Below are positions 36,590 to 44,523 of a stretch of 64,000 bases of DNA, piece after piece. Position 1 is the stretch's first letter; the number at the start of each line of letters is the position of its first letter. The notes beneath the pieces were generated by a model. It ran no database searches. It had not been told where the DNA came from and saw only the letters and a program-made list of their open reading frames with translations. The DNA is taken from the NCBI GenBank assembly GCA_016715105.1, contig JADKBO010000059.1, positions 248,001-312,000 of the forward strand, given 5' to 3'. The position numbers and the translations under genes are program-made. The DNA is from Saprospiraceae bacterium (lineage in GTDB: Bacteria > Bacteroidota > Bacteroidia > Chitinophagales > Saprospiraceae).

Positions 36590-37093
36590 TTACCTGCCAA
36601 ATCATCAGTCCGCTGCCAATGCCCGGGATTGTCACTTTTTTTGATTCCTACAAAGTGTTGGAGTCAAAATAGTAAACAAAAAACCTCCCGATACAAAAAA
36701 CTCGTTCCTTGGGTTTTGGCATTCTTTTAATCTGCACCGGCACTATTCTCTGTGTTGTAGCTTTGAGCTGCTAAACCAGTTTTGTATCGGCCTAATTTTT
36801 TTTAGCTAACGAACTTCAAAAAATGCGTTAAGTACAAAAAACTGTTCGAGCTATACGTGACCTCAAACCAATCATATGGATCAGATGCAGTATAGAACAA
36901 GGAAACCAAGCCAAAAGCGAGTTTTTTTTGTATCGTATTTTTGAAGTGAGAGAGCGTTAAGAAAAAAATTCAGCCTAGACTTTTTTTGTTACTTTTTTGT
37001 GTCATGACAAAAAAGTAAGGAGAATAATGTTTCTTGCTACTATTTTTGTTACCAACACTTAAGCTATTTTTTTGATGAGTCCTACCCTGAGGC
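36590..37093 (-). mobile_element. Non-coding TIR element, copy 2 (inverted)
   Basis: This segment is the reverse complement of the element at 15004-15610, diverged but clearly homologous over about 500 bases. Shared blocks include the 21 bases at 36684-36704 and CAGTTTTGTATCGGCCT at 36777-36793. The right end, GATGAGTCCTACCCTGAGGC (37074-37093), corresponds to the left terminal repeat of copy 1. The opposite end is not recognisable. As in copy 1, hairpins of CAAAAAAGTA type lie at both sides and no gene is present. Confidence 0.68.
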
Positions 37094-37385
37094 TCTTAGC
37101 TCATGGCTCTCCACTTGCTGATAATTAATTAAAAACCCATTTTGCAATTCTGTAAATGTATTTTTTTTGAATTTTTACATTTTTCCTATCTTATTGATTA
37201 TCAATTACTTATTTACCATTATCCGTTATTAAACGTTTATAAACGGATATAAACGTAACTAAACGTATTTTATACAAATCGAAGGGGCCACCCTCCCCCA
37301 TATTTGCAACATCGATCGGTACAAACAAAAACAACAATTCAATTTATTAATTACTAACCGCCCATGTGGCACAATTTATTATAAC
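37094..37385. other. Leader region of the ssb tandem pair
   Basis: 292 bases between the TIR element and ssb copy 1. It includes TTAGCTCATGGCTC repeat words (about 37097-37110), the phased TAAACG repeats listed separately, and a conserved block ACCGCCCATGTGGCACAATT just before the ssb start that is duplicated before the second ssb. Confidence 0.7.
37229..37269 (+). promoter_or_regulatory. Four 10-bp phased TAAACG repeats
   Basis: TAAACG occurs four times at exact 10-base spacing, beginning at 37230, 37240, 37250 and 37260. One helical turn per unit would place the motifs on the same DNA face, as in cooperative regulator sites. They lie about 120 bases before the first ssb. ATAAAC words also occur in the intergenic repeat clusters, so a non-regulatory origin is possible. 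Confidence 0.45.
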
Positions 37386-37754
37386 ATGAAAACAATGAAT
37401 AACAACGTAGACTTGATCGGAAACTTAGGTCAGAATGTAAACCTTTTCACTTTTGACAGTGGCAGTAAAAAAGCAAATGTGTCACTGGCAACTACCAGCT
37501 CTTTCAAAAACAATAAAGGCGAAATGCAAAAACAAACGCAATGGCACAACCTGGTAGCTTGGGGCATACAAGCAGAAATGATGTCAAAAATACTTTCTAA
37601 AGGCGCAACTGTGGCTGTGAAAGGTAGTCTCCAATATCGTACCTACGAAGACAAAACGGGAAAGGAACAGAGAATCGCAGAAGTTCTGGTCAATGAGTTT
37701 TTAATGATGGACAAAACCAAAGACAGCAAGGAAGTAACTGACGTTAAGAAGTGA
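37386..37754 (+). CDS. ssb: Single-stranded DNA-binding protein, copy 1 (no C-terminal tip)
   Basis: A 122-residue OB-fold SSB (NNNVDLIGNLGQNVNLFTF, TQWHNLVAWGIQAEMMSKIL, KGSLQYRTYEDKTGKEQRIA). It coats single-stranded DNA in replication, recombination and repair. It is nearly identical to the next gene but ends VTDVKK and lacks the acidic PF tip that recruits partner proteins. That suggests a truncated or competing form. The copy unit, about 482 bases, includes the upstream ACCGCCCATGTGGCACAATT block. The likely start is the first ATG, or the ATG three codons later. Confidence 0.94.
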   Translation: MKTMNNNVDLIGNLGQNVNLFTFDSGSKKANVSLATTSSFKNNKGEMQKQTQWHNLVAWGIQAEMMSKILSKGATVAVKGSLQYRTYEDKTGKEQRIAEVLVNEFLMMDKTKDSKEVTDVKK

Positions 37755-37867
37755 TGAAATGCACCCAATTGAAGGAGGCTACCCTGTCTCAAATTTGCAA
37801 CACCAATTAAAACAACAATTCAATTAATTAATTTTTTAACCGCCCATGTGGCACAATTTATTATAAC

Positions 37868-38257
37868 ATGAAAACAATGAATAACAACGTAGACTTGATT
37901 GGAAACTTAGGTCAGAATGTAAACCTTTTCACTTTTGACAGTGGCAGTAAAAAAGCAAATGTGTCACTAGCAACTACCAGCTCTTTCAAAAACAATAAAG
38001 GCGAAATGCAAAAGCAAACGCAGTGGCACAATTTGGTAGCGTGGGGTATACAAGCAGAAATGATGTCAAAAATACTTTCTAAAGGTGCAACTGTGGCTGT
38101 GAAAGGTAGTCTGCAATATCGTACTTACGAAGACAAATCTGGAAAAGAACAAAGGATCGCAGAAGTCCTGGTCAATGAGTTTTTAATGATGGACAAAACA
38201 AAAGATTCCAAGGAAGAAACCGATAATAAAAAGAAAAAAGTAGGAGAGCCTTTTTGA
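37868..38257 (+). CDS. ssb: Single-stranded DNA-binding protein, copy 2
   Basis: A 129-residue SSB that matches copy 1 with essentially one substitution (Thr to Ser in YEDKSGKE) over the first ~110 residues. It diverges in the tail, ending KKKKVGEPF. The terminal PF resembles the conserved SSB tip that binds RecQ and other partners, though the surrounding acidic residues are few. Silent differences from copy 1 are scattered, so the duplication is not brand new but is under strong protein-level constraint or gene conversion. A strong terminator follows, about 90 bases later. Confidence 0.95.
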   Translation: MKTMNNNVDLIGNLGQNVNLFTFDSGSKKANVSLATTSSFKNNKGEMQKQTQWHNLVAWGIQAEMMSKILSKGATVAVKGSLQYRTYEDKSGKEQRIAEVLVNEFLMMDKTKDSKEETDNKKKKVGEPF

Positions 38258-38345
38258 TCTTGGTTTTGGTCTAAAGCAGCTTGGTCTTAAGTAAATGTGT
38301 CTTCCTTATTCATATTCTACTTCCAAGACTTTTTACAAATCCATG

Positions 38346-38377
38346 AAAAGGGAGCCTTTCGACCTGGCTCCCTTTTT
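38346..38377 (+). terminator. Rho-independent terminator after the ssb pair
   Basis: AAAAGGGAGCC (38346-38356) pairs with GGCTCCCTTTTT (38366-38377) and ends in a T-run. Confidence 0.93.
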
Positions 38378-38423
38378 CATCCTTCAACCTGACTTTTCAA
38401 ATTACCTTTTAAATTAAATCATC

Positions 38424-39152
38424 ATGGAATCATTTACAGAAATCACTCCATTCTATCCACAATCCAACGGCAGACTCACCATCAGCAAATGGGCTCCTGA
38501 AGATAAACCCAGAGAAAAATTATTATCACTAGGGCCAAGAGCTTTAACAGATGCAGAATTACTCACCATTTTCATAGGTTATGGCACACCTACAAAAACA
38601 GCATTTGATCTGGCAAAAGAATTACTTGCAATGGCTCACAATAAGTTGGATGTTCTTGCTAAATGTTCGATCAACCAAATGTGCAGTGTGTCTGGCATTG
38701 GCCAAGCAAAAGCAATCACCATTAAAGCAGCCATAGAATTTGCTGGAAGGATAGGACAATCAGAACCTAACCTTGAAAATAAAATAAAAGACAGCAATGA
38801 CATCTTTTTATATTTCAGAAAAGATCTATTTCAATTAGAACACGAAGAATTTTGGATCGTCATTATGGATTCCAAACTGAGACCAATTCTTAAAAAAAGA
38901 ATCAGCAGTGGAGTGACGAACTTCGTACCAGTAGACGTCAAAGAAATTGGAAGACTGATTTGTGATCATAAAGGATTTTCCATGGCTTGCGTCCACAACC
39001 ATCCTTCTGGCACGATGGAACCGAGCCCCGCAGACATCATTCTTACTGAGAAATTAAAACACTTGTGTCCTTATTTTGATTGCAAGTTTATTGACCATCT
39101 CATCATTTCAAACAATCAATATTACAGCTTTTCAGATAGGAATATGCTTTGA
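38424..39152 (+). CDS. radC: RadC-family JAB-domain protein
   Basis: A 242-residue protein with an N-terminal helix-hairpin-helix region (DKPREKLLSLGPRALTDAEL, SINQMCSVSGIGQAKAITIK) and a C-terminal JAB/MPN metalloprotease-like domain. VHNHPSGTMEPSPADI carries the HxHPSG metal motif and FIDHLIIS the final strand. Although named for DNA repair, the role of RadC proteins is unsettled. It lies between ssb and recQ on the same strand, separated from ssb by a terminator, which fits DNA maintenance. Length is normal for the family. Confidence 0.93.
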   Translation: MESFTEITPFYPQSNGRLTISKWAPEDKPREKLLSLGPRALTDAELLTIFIGYGTPTKTAFDLAKELLAMAHNKLDVLAKCSINQMCSVSGIGQAKAITIKAAIEFAGRIGQSEPNLENKIKDSNDIFLYFRKDLFQLEHEEFWIVIMDSKLRPILKKRISSGVTNFVPVDVKEIGRLICDHKGFSMACVHNHPSGTMEPSPADIILTEKLKHLCPYFDCKFIDHLIISNNQYYSFSDRNML

Positions 39153-39231
39153 TGAGCTGTTTTAATAAGCAGATAATCTTGCTTGTAACATATATAAAAA
39201 TTTACATTCAACTTCTAAACTAGTTTCAAAA

Positions 39232-41413
39232 ATGGTAGCTTTGCCGATAATGGAAGATCTCAAACATAAAATGACCGAAGAGGTTATTGAAAGAAAGGCA
39301 ACCGTGGCCTTGCAAAAATATTTTGGATATGATACATTCAGACCGGGGCAGTTAGAGGTCATCAAACACGTGGTTTCTGGGAATGATGGTTTGGTCATTA
39401 TGCCAACTGGTGGAGGTAAATCACTTTGTTATCAAATACCCGGTATCATCATGGAAGGCCTCACTTTGGTAATTTCCCCACTGATCGCTTTGATGCAAGA
39501 TCAAGTAAGCGCTTTGGTAGCCAATGGTGTTTCTGTAGCAGCTTACAACAGCCACACTTCAGAAAGTGAAGTCAAGGATCTTTATAGAAACGCTTATGAT
39601 GGGAAGCTTTCTCTGCTTTATGTGTCTCCTGAAAGGCTCAATACTGATGTTTTCCGTTCGTTTATCAAAACGGTGAAATTGGCCATGGTAGCCGTAGATG
39701 AATCTCATTGTGTATCTATTTGGGGAAATGATTTTAGACCCGACTATGTGCAAATAGGCGTTTTCAGAGCGGCAAATCCTGATGTTCCTTTTTTAGCGCT
39801 CACCGCAACAGCTGACTCAGCAACTCAGGAGGATATTGCCGTTCAGTTGAAATTACAAAGATCAAAACTCTTCATTTCTTCATTTGAACGAACCAACATC
39901 ACCATGCGAGTGGCACAGGGATTAGACAGGATCGGACAAATATTGAGGTTTATCAAACAAAATCCAGGATCGGGCATCATCTATTGTCTCAGTAAAAAAA
40001 GTACAGAACAAGTTGCGGATAGCCTCAAAAAAAGGAATAAAAGCGGCATACTACCACGCTGGAATGAATCCAGACGATCGCAAAAATATCCAACAAAAAT
40101 TCATCAACGACAACATTGAGATCATTTGTGCTACGATAGCTTTTGGGATGGGCATCGATAAGAGTAACATCCGATGGGTCATCCATTACAACCTTCCAAA
40201 AAATATCGAAGGCTTTTATCAAGAAATTGGTAGAGCTGGGCGAGATGGTTTACCAAGTAAAAGTTTGCTATTTTTCAGTTACAATGATTACAATGTTTTG
40301 TCTGAATTTGTCGGCAAAAGCGAAGCCAACGAAGAATTTAAACGGGTACAGTATGAAAAGTTAGACAGGATGCTCGACTTTGCCAATTCGCTAGAATGTC
40401 GCACCAATGTGATCTTAAATTATTTTGGTGAATATCGAGACTCGAATTGCGGTCACTGTGACAATTGCCTCTCACCACCAAAATCCTTTGATGGAACTAA
40501 ATTGGCTCAGATGGCTATTTCAGCCATGTTGCGTACCAAAGAACAAATGTCACTCCAGATGCTGGTAGATGTTTTAAGAGGTAGCCAAAAAAAGGAAGTT
40601 TTGGAGGCGGGTTATGATCAGATAAAAACTTTTGGAGTTGGTAGAAACTACTCTGAGTACCAATGGCGAGATTTTATTGTACAGTTGATTCATAAAGGCT
40701 ATATCAGGATAGACTTTGTACATCAATCCATGCTCCGCACTACCCCTCTTTCCAATGACGTCATATTAGGAAAAACTTTGGTCAAGTTGGTGGACCTAAG
40801 TCAGAAGATACAGAAGGAGGCATTACCGGTAAAAGTGGACAAAAAGCAAGAGTTTGAAAATGAGCTCTTTGATAAATTAAAAGAATGGCGATTAGAAAAA
40901 TCTCGTTCAGAAGGAGTACCGCCTTATATCATCTTTAATGACAATACCCTCAAAGAAATTGCCACACAGAAGCCCTTGTTTGTGGAAGAATTGAGAGCCA
41001 TCAGTGGAATTGGTGATGTAAAGTTTGACAAATACGCTTTTGAAATCATGGAGGTTTTACAAAACGCAGTTGTCAGTGATGAAACCAATGCGTTGAAGAA
41101 AGGTAAAACATATCTAGAAACCAAAATGCTTTTGGATAGTGGGAAAACACCGGAACAAATTGCCTCACTTCGAAATATTTCAAAAAGTACAGTTTATTCA
41201 CATATAGGCTACCTTTATGAAAAAGGAGAGCAGGTTGATATTTTTCATTACATCACAGAAGAGGAAATAAAGAAAGTGCTTGATGCAGCTAACAAAATTG
41301 AAGAGTATGTAAAAACATCCCCCCTATTTGAGGCAGTGAATGAGGAAATACCACATGAAAACATACGGCTATGTCTTTCTTATTTGAAGAAACACGATCA
41401 AATACCAAAATAA
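39232..41413 (+). pseudogene. recQ: ATP-dependent DNA helicase RecQ, one frameshift
   Basis: A 3'-5' SF2 helicase of about 727 residues when joined. Motifs: Walker A PTGGGKSLCYQIP, motif Ia VISPLIALMQDQ, DEAH-type box VAVDESHC, LALTATAD, then GMGIDKSNIRWVIHYNLPKN and QEIGRAGRDG. A zinc-binding region (CRTNVILNYFGE, CGHCDNC), a wHTH, an HRDC domain and a C-terminal helix-turn-helix tail follow. Seven As at 40027-40033 shift the frame; removing one gives ADSLKKGIKAAYYHAGMN, the expected sequence. Everything else is intact, so a sequencing error or very recent mutation is likely. It resembles RecQ of other Bacteroidota in having the extended tail. Confidence 0.92.
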
Positions 41414-41678
41414 TTAGTACTGTTTAGCTATTCGCTTTTGAATCAAAAATTAAAGACATTTTAAGTCAGACGAGGCTCATTTTTGAAGTAATAGCAGCGC
41501 TCTTACTGAAAAAATAGCCGAAGTATCACTTAAAATGGATCATTTTTGATCAAAATTGGATATAGCTAAACGGTTACAATAATCAAAAGACAATCCCGTG
41601 ATTAAACTTGTTTGTTTCAAGCAAGGTTGGACAATGATTAATTTAGAAAACTTAAATGTCTGAATTCAAAAAAGCAAT

Positions 41679-41792
41679 CTAGGACTCCCTAGATTTGGCA
41701 CTTTTCTTTGCTGCTTTGATCGCTCTTTTTTCTTTAAGGTTGTGTTCGGCTTCCTTTTTTACTGTTTTTTTAGTGTCTTTTCCTTTTGACAT
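41679..41792 (-). CDS. Small lysine-rich basic protein (37 aa)
   Basis: A 37-residue ORF, MSKGKDTKKTVKKEAEHNLK onward, ending KSAKSRES. It has 13 lysines and no hydrophobic core. Similar tiny MSKGKD-type proteins occur in Bacteroidota, which makes the ORF credible despite its size. It may bind nucleic acid; that is inference from charge only. It lies alone between recQ and the antitoxin gene. Confidence 0.6.
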   Translation of the reverse strand: MSKGKDTKKTVKKEAEHNLKEKRAIKAAKKSAKSRES

Positions 41793-42082
41793 GGTATTCA
41801 ATTTTTGAATGAAAAAATAATTGAAGCAATGTAAAAGCTTCGTGTTCAAGAGACATTAAATGTCTTCCATTCAAAAAAATAAATCAGCTTGGAAGTTTGG
41901 CTTGAATGGACTAGTGGGCTCTTCCTAATTTAGAACATAAAGGTATTTTAAAAAATGAAATGTGTGGGTTTATTTTTTGAATTTTAGAGATGCTTGATAG
42001 TTCCTCTATTAAGTTTCAGTTTATGTTATATTTGGTAAGAGAAAATAAACAAAGTTTATTGTTACTAAAAAAACATAATTAG
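41793..42082. other. Intergenic region with possible antitoxin promoter
   Basis: TATATTTG at 42027-42034 is a good Bacteroidota -7 box 49 bases before the antitoxin start; no good -33 TTG is seen at the usual distance. The remainder (and 41414-41678 on the other side of the small ORF) shows nothing recognisable. Confidence 0.5.
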
Positions 42083-42325
42083 ATGTCAGCGATAAAAGAT
42101 CAAATACGAGAAAGATTAGATGATATAAACGATGAAGATTTTTTAAATGGAATTCTTGACTTGATGAATAACGTTGACTCCAATGGTCATTATCAACTTA
42201 CAAAATCACAAATTGAGGACATAAACATCTCTCTTGAGCAAATTTCAAAAGGTGATTTTGTGACCCATGAAGAGTGGAGGAAGAATTTTCAAAAAGGATC
42301 CCAAAATAATAGTGAAGAATACTAA
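42083..42325 (+). CDS. Antitoxin-like protein of a type II toxin-antitoxin pair
   Basis: An 80-residue protein with the pattern of Bacteroidota antitoxins partnered with RelE/ParE toxins. A helical N-terminus (IKDQIRERLDDINDEDFLNG) precedes YQLTKSQIEDINISLEQISK and a C-terminal THEEWRKNF where relatives have THEE or TNEE segments. It would neutralise a ribosome-dependent or gyrase toxin and repress its own operon. The overlapping downstream frame looks like a cut-off toxin start. It may therefore be an orphan. The family assignment is from pattern memory. Confidence 0.68.
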   Translation: MSAIKDQIRERLDDINDEDFLNGILDLMNNVDSNGHYQLTKSQIEDINISLEQISKGDFVTHEEWRKNFQKGSQNNSEEY

Positions 42326-42386
42326 AAGGTCTGCCAGAAAAATCCTAACACAAATCCTTTTAAATCCTATTCAAACACCAAAGTAA
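42267..42386 (+). pseudogene. Truncated RelE/ParE-like toxin remnant
   Basis: A 39-residue frame overlapping the antitoxin end encodes PKIIVKNTKRSARKIL, which looks like the first strand and helix of a RelE/ParE-type toxin (beta strand, then basic helix). It stops soon after, in sequence shared with the 3' end of alkC on the other strand. A normal toxin has 90-110 residues, so most of it is missing. The call rests on position and a short resemblance. Confidence 0.4.
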
Positions 42387-43473
42387 AAGGCCTTTGCTCT
42401 TGCTCAATACCGTTGATGATCAGACTCACAAAATGCTCACCCGGATAAAAAGTTCTGGTTGTAATTACTTTAAAAGGATGATTCCGTAAGATTTGCACAT
42501 TAGCTCCCGCTTCATATACCTTTTCACTGATTTTAAAGACTTTCTTAGCATGGGTGCCATTTTTCAACAAATAATAAATAGCATACTCCAACCTGATGAG
42601 TGTTGAGTGGTCATTGTGATTGGTGAAATCAAAAGAGAAAGTAAGTTTCTGGTTGATTTTTACCTTGGAATCTTGGATAATGAATTGATTCACAGCTATA
42701 TGCTGAGCATTTCTATAACCAAAAAGCTCTAGAATTATGGGTTCGCCTTTCTTTAGCAAAGTCCTGCTCGCATGTTTTAAAAGCTTATCTCTATTTATAT
42801 TTTTACCTTTCCACTCAGCAACCAAATTCAAAAACAACTCTGGATGATCCTTGGAAATGTCATTCAAGTTATTGGCTACACTGCGCCTTACAAATTCAGA
42901 GGGATCATCTTTGAGATTTTCTAATATCGCAAGAATGGGAGTTGGATTTTGCTTGAGGTGCGAAACAGCCATCGCCCATGGAAGTTTGGGTCGACTACCT
43001 TCAGAAGCAAATCGGCGAACTCCTTCCTCTTCATGTTTTGTCCATTCCAACATTTTCCGCATCGATGCTTCAGGGTATTTGATCAAAAATGGTCGTATGG
43101 CAAATTCGCATGAAGTAAATGAAGTGACTTTTTCAATTGCATCCATGGATAAATCGAAATAATTAATCCCAAATTGTTCGATATAATCTGGAATGAACAT
43201 ATACAAAAAGGACATGCCGCTACTTTCCGATCTAAGCTCCAGAACAAAATCTGTAATCGTTATAATATCTGTTTCATAATTTCCAGTAAGAAATGTTTGA
43301 AGAGTCCTGGCCAAATGTCTCATCCTATCTTTCAATTCCAAATCTTCCCATGGCGCTGAAAGCACTGACTGGAGGTATGCTTTTTTCTTAAAACCGGGAT
43401 AAATTTTGAGAAATTTAGTCGTAAAGCTTTCTAAAAAAGCTTCATTGTACATATACTTGAGTGGTTCTGCCAT
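42367..43473 (-). CDS. alkC: DNA alkylation repair glycosylase, AlkC-like with Ig-like C-terminus
   Basis: A 368-residue HEAT-like-repeat DNA glycosylase of the AlkC/AlkD superfamily that removes alkylated bases such as 3-methyladenine. The N-terminal phrase MAEPLKYMYNEAFLESF and WEDLELKDRMRHLA are AlkC-like. HEAT repeats run to about residue 250 (EEEGVRRFASEGSRPKLPWA, DDPSEFVRRSVANNLNDISK). From about 265 a beta-rich segment (NQKLTFSFDFTNHNDHSTLI to QEQRPFTLVFE) resembles the Ig-like domain of long AlkC forms. It lies three bases after the GNAT gene on the same strand, so the two form an operon. Confidence 0.88.
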   Translation of the reverse strand: MAEPLKYMYNEAFLESFTTKFLKIYPGFKKKAYLQSVLSAPWEDLELKDRMRHLARTLQTFLTGNYETDIITITDFVLELRSESSGMSFLYMFIPDYIEQFGINYFDLSMDAIEKVTSFTSCEFAIRPFLIKYPEASMRKMLEWTKHEEEGVRRFASEGSRPKLPWAMAVSHLKQNPTPILAILENLKDDPSEFVRRSVANNLNDISKDHPELFLNLVAEWKGKNINRDKLLKHASRTLLKKGEPIILELFGYRNAQHIAVNQFIIQDSKVKINQKLTFSFDFTNHNDHSTLIRLEYAIYYLLKNGTHAKKVFKISEKVYEAGANVQILRNHPFKVITTRTFYPGEHFVSLIINGIEQEQRPFTLVFE

Positions 43474-43476
43474 TCA

Positions 43477-43977
43477 TCAAACTATTTGGTATTCATAAAA
43501 TTTTACATCGGGATAAGGATTGAATCGATAGGGTGCTATTTCATAAAAACCAGCTTCCAAATACATTCTGATGGCAGAGGCCATTAAAGTTGTAGAAGTA
43601 TCAAGTCGGATGAGTTTATAACCCAGCACTTTTGCAACATCCAGAGACTCCTTCAATAACATTCTAGCAACTCCCTTATTGCGGTAATCAGGCCTGATCC
43701 ACATTCTTTTGAGTTCACAACATGTATCATCAAATTTTTTTATTCCCAATACGCCAGCATAAGCATCACCAACTTTTGCTAAAAGGAGGGCTCCTTCTGG
43801 TTCATTAAAAACCGTTGAAAATGACGAAAATTCATGATCAAAATTCTGGAAAGAAAGGTCAACGCCCAACCACTCAACGTATTCTTTGACCATGATTTTT
43901 CCTGCATCAAATTCAGCATCTTTTTCAGCAGTAATAATTTTTATCGTGTCCAAGGTTGGTCTGTTAATTTGCGTCAA
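43477..43977 (-). CDS. GNAT-family N-acetyltransferase
   Basis: A 166-residue acetyl-CoA-dependent acetyltransferase. The cofactor-binding motif A is visible in CCELKRMWIRPDYRNKGVAR (Q/R-x-x-G-x-A type) and continues with LLKESLDVAKVLGYKLIRLD; motif B follows with AIRMYLEAGFYEIAPYRFNP. The substrate is unknown. It is the first gene of an operon with alkC. A degenerate copy of its central part lies at 46161-46257, past the serine hydrolase gene. Confidence 0.92.
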   Translation of the reverse strand: MTQINRPTLDTIKIITAEKDAEFDAGKIMVKEYVEWLGVDLSFQNFDHEFSSFSTVFNEPEGALLLAKVGDAYAGVLGIKKFDDTCCELKRMWIRPDYRNKGVARMLLKESLDVAKVLGYKLIRLDTSTTLMASAIRMYLEAGFYEIAPYRFNPYPDVKFYEYQIV

Positions 43978-44182
43978 ATATAGTTTGGAGGTACAACATA
44001 TGAGGTAAATTCATCCAATTAAAATATGTATTGTGCAAATCGCACTCCTTTCATTTTGTTTTTTTATAAGCAGAGTTGAAACCCTTGCATATTATATGAA
44101 TCGAGGCACTGCCTCTTGTTATTTTAGATCTGGTATCATGATAGTTATGTTTGAAGTTTTGCTACTTGATGGTGAAAACGAC

Positions 44183-44209
44183 TGTTCGTATATTTACGAT
44201 TTACGAACA
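44183..44209. promoter_or_regulatory. Dyad TGTTCGTA-N10-TTACGAACA, copy 1
   Basis: TGTTCGTA (44183-44190) is inverted at the other end as TACGAACA. The surrounding 36 bases, including GAAAACGAC on the left, are repeated 73 bases downstream. The size and symmetry suit a dimeric repressor site. Confidence 0.55.
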
Positions 44210-44255
44210 TTAAAAGCTTGTATTTTGCATCAAGAACAATACTTAAGAAAACGAC

Positions 44256-44282
44256 TGTTCGTATATTTACAATTTACGAACA
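44256..44282. promoter_or_regulatory. Dyad TGTTCGTA-N11-TACGAACA, copy 2
   Basis: The second copy differs from the first by one base in the spacer (ATTTACAATT versus ATTTACGATT). Seven helical turns separate the centres. The nearest downstream gene, the serine hydrolase, starts about 240 bases away. Confidence 0.55.
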
Positions 44283-44523
44283 ATTGAATTGTTAGCCTCT
44301 GAACACTGACCTCCCAGAGCCATAGGCTCGACCCATTTATTAACCATGGATTGAAATCCATGGACCAAGGAAAAAAAAGTTGAAGTTCCATAGGAACGAT
44401 CCATATAAGTGTCTCAAAACTAATTTATGTGACATTGGCTTTGAAATTTAAATCTCAACTCAAGGCGAACAAAATGGCTAAATTTCAATACATTCACAAC
44501 ACTTTCAACCAAAATCAAAAAAA

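Larger units (their letters stand above)
43978..44523. other. Intergenic region with paired dyads and repeat words
   Basis: 546 bases upstream of the serine hydrolase gene. They hold the two TGTTCGTA dyads described separately and repeat phrases near 44338-44404 (CATGGATTGAAATCCATGG and GTTCCATAGGAACGATCC). The short frame 44033-44287 across it is not convincing. Confidence 0.6.

Noticed and set aside
37229..37269. Replication-origin iterons
   Set aside because: Only four short units, no replication gene or DnaA-box cluster nearby; a regulatory or repeat origin is more likely.
40013..40119. Programmed frameshift in recQ
   Set aside because: The change needed is +1 at a plain A7 run with no stop-codon or pause signal, and the same kind of indel occurs in unrelated genes; error or mutation is simpler.
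44033..44287. 84-residue ORF
   Set aside because: It runs through the paired dyads, has unusual composition and no family resemblance.
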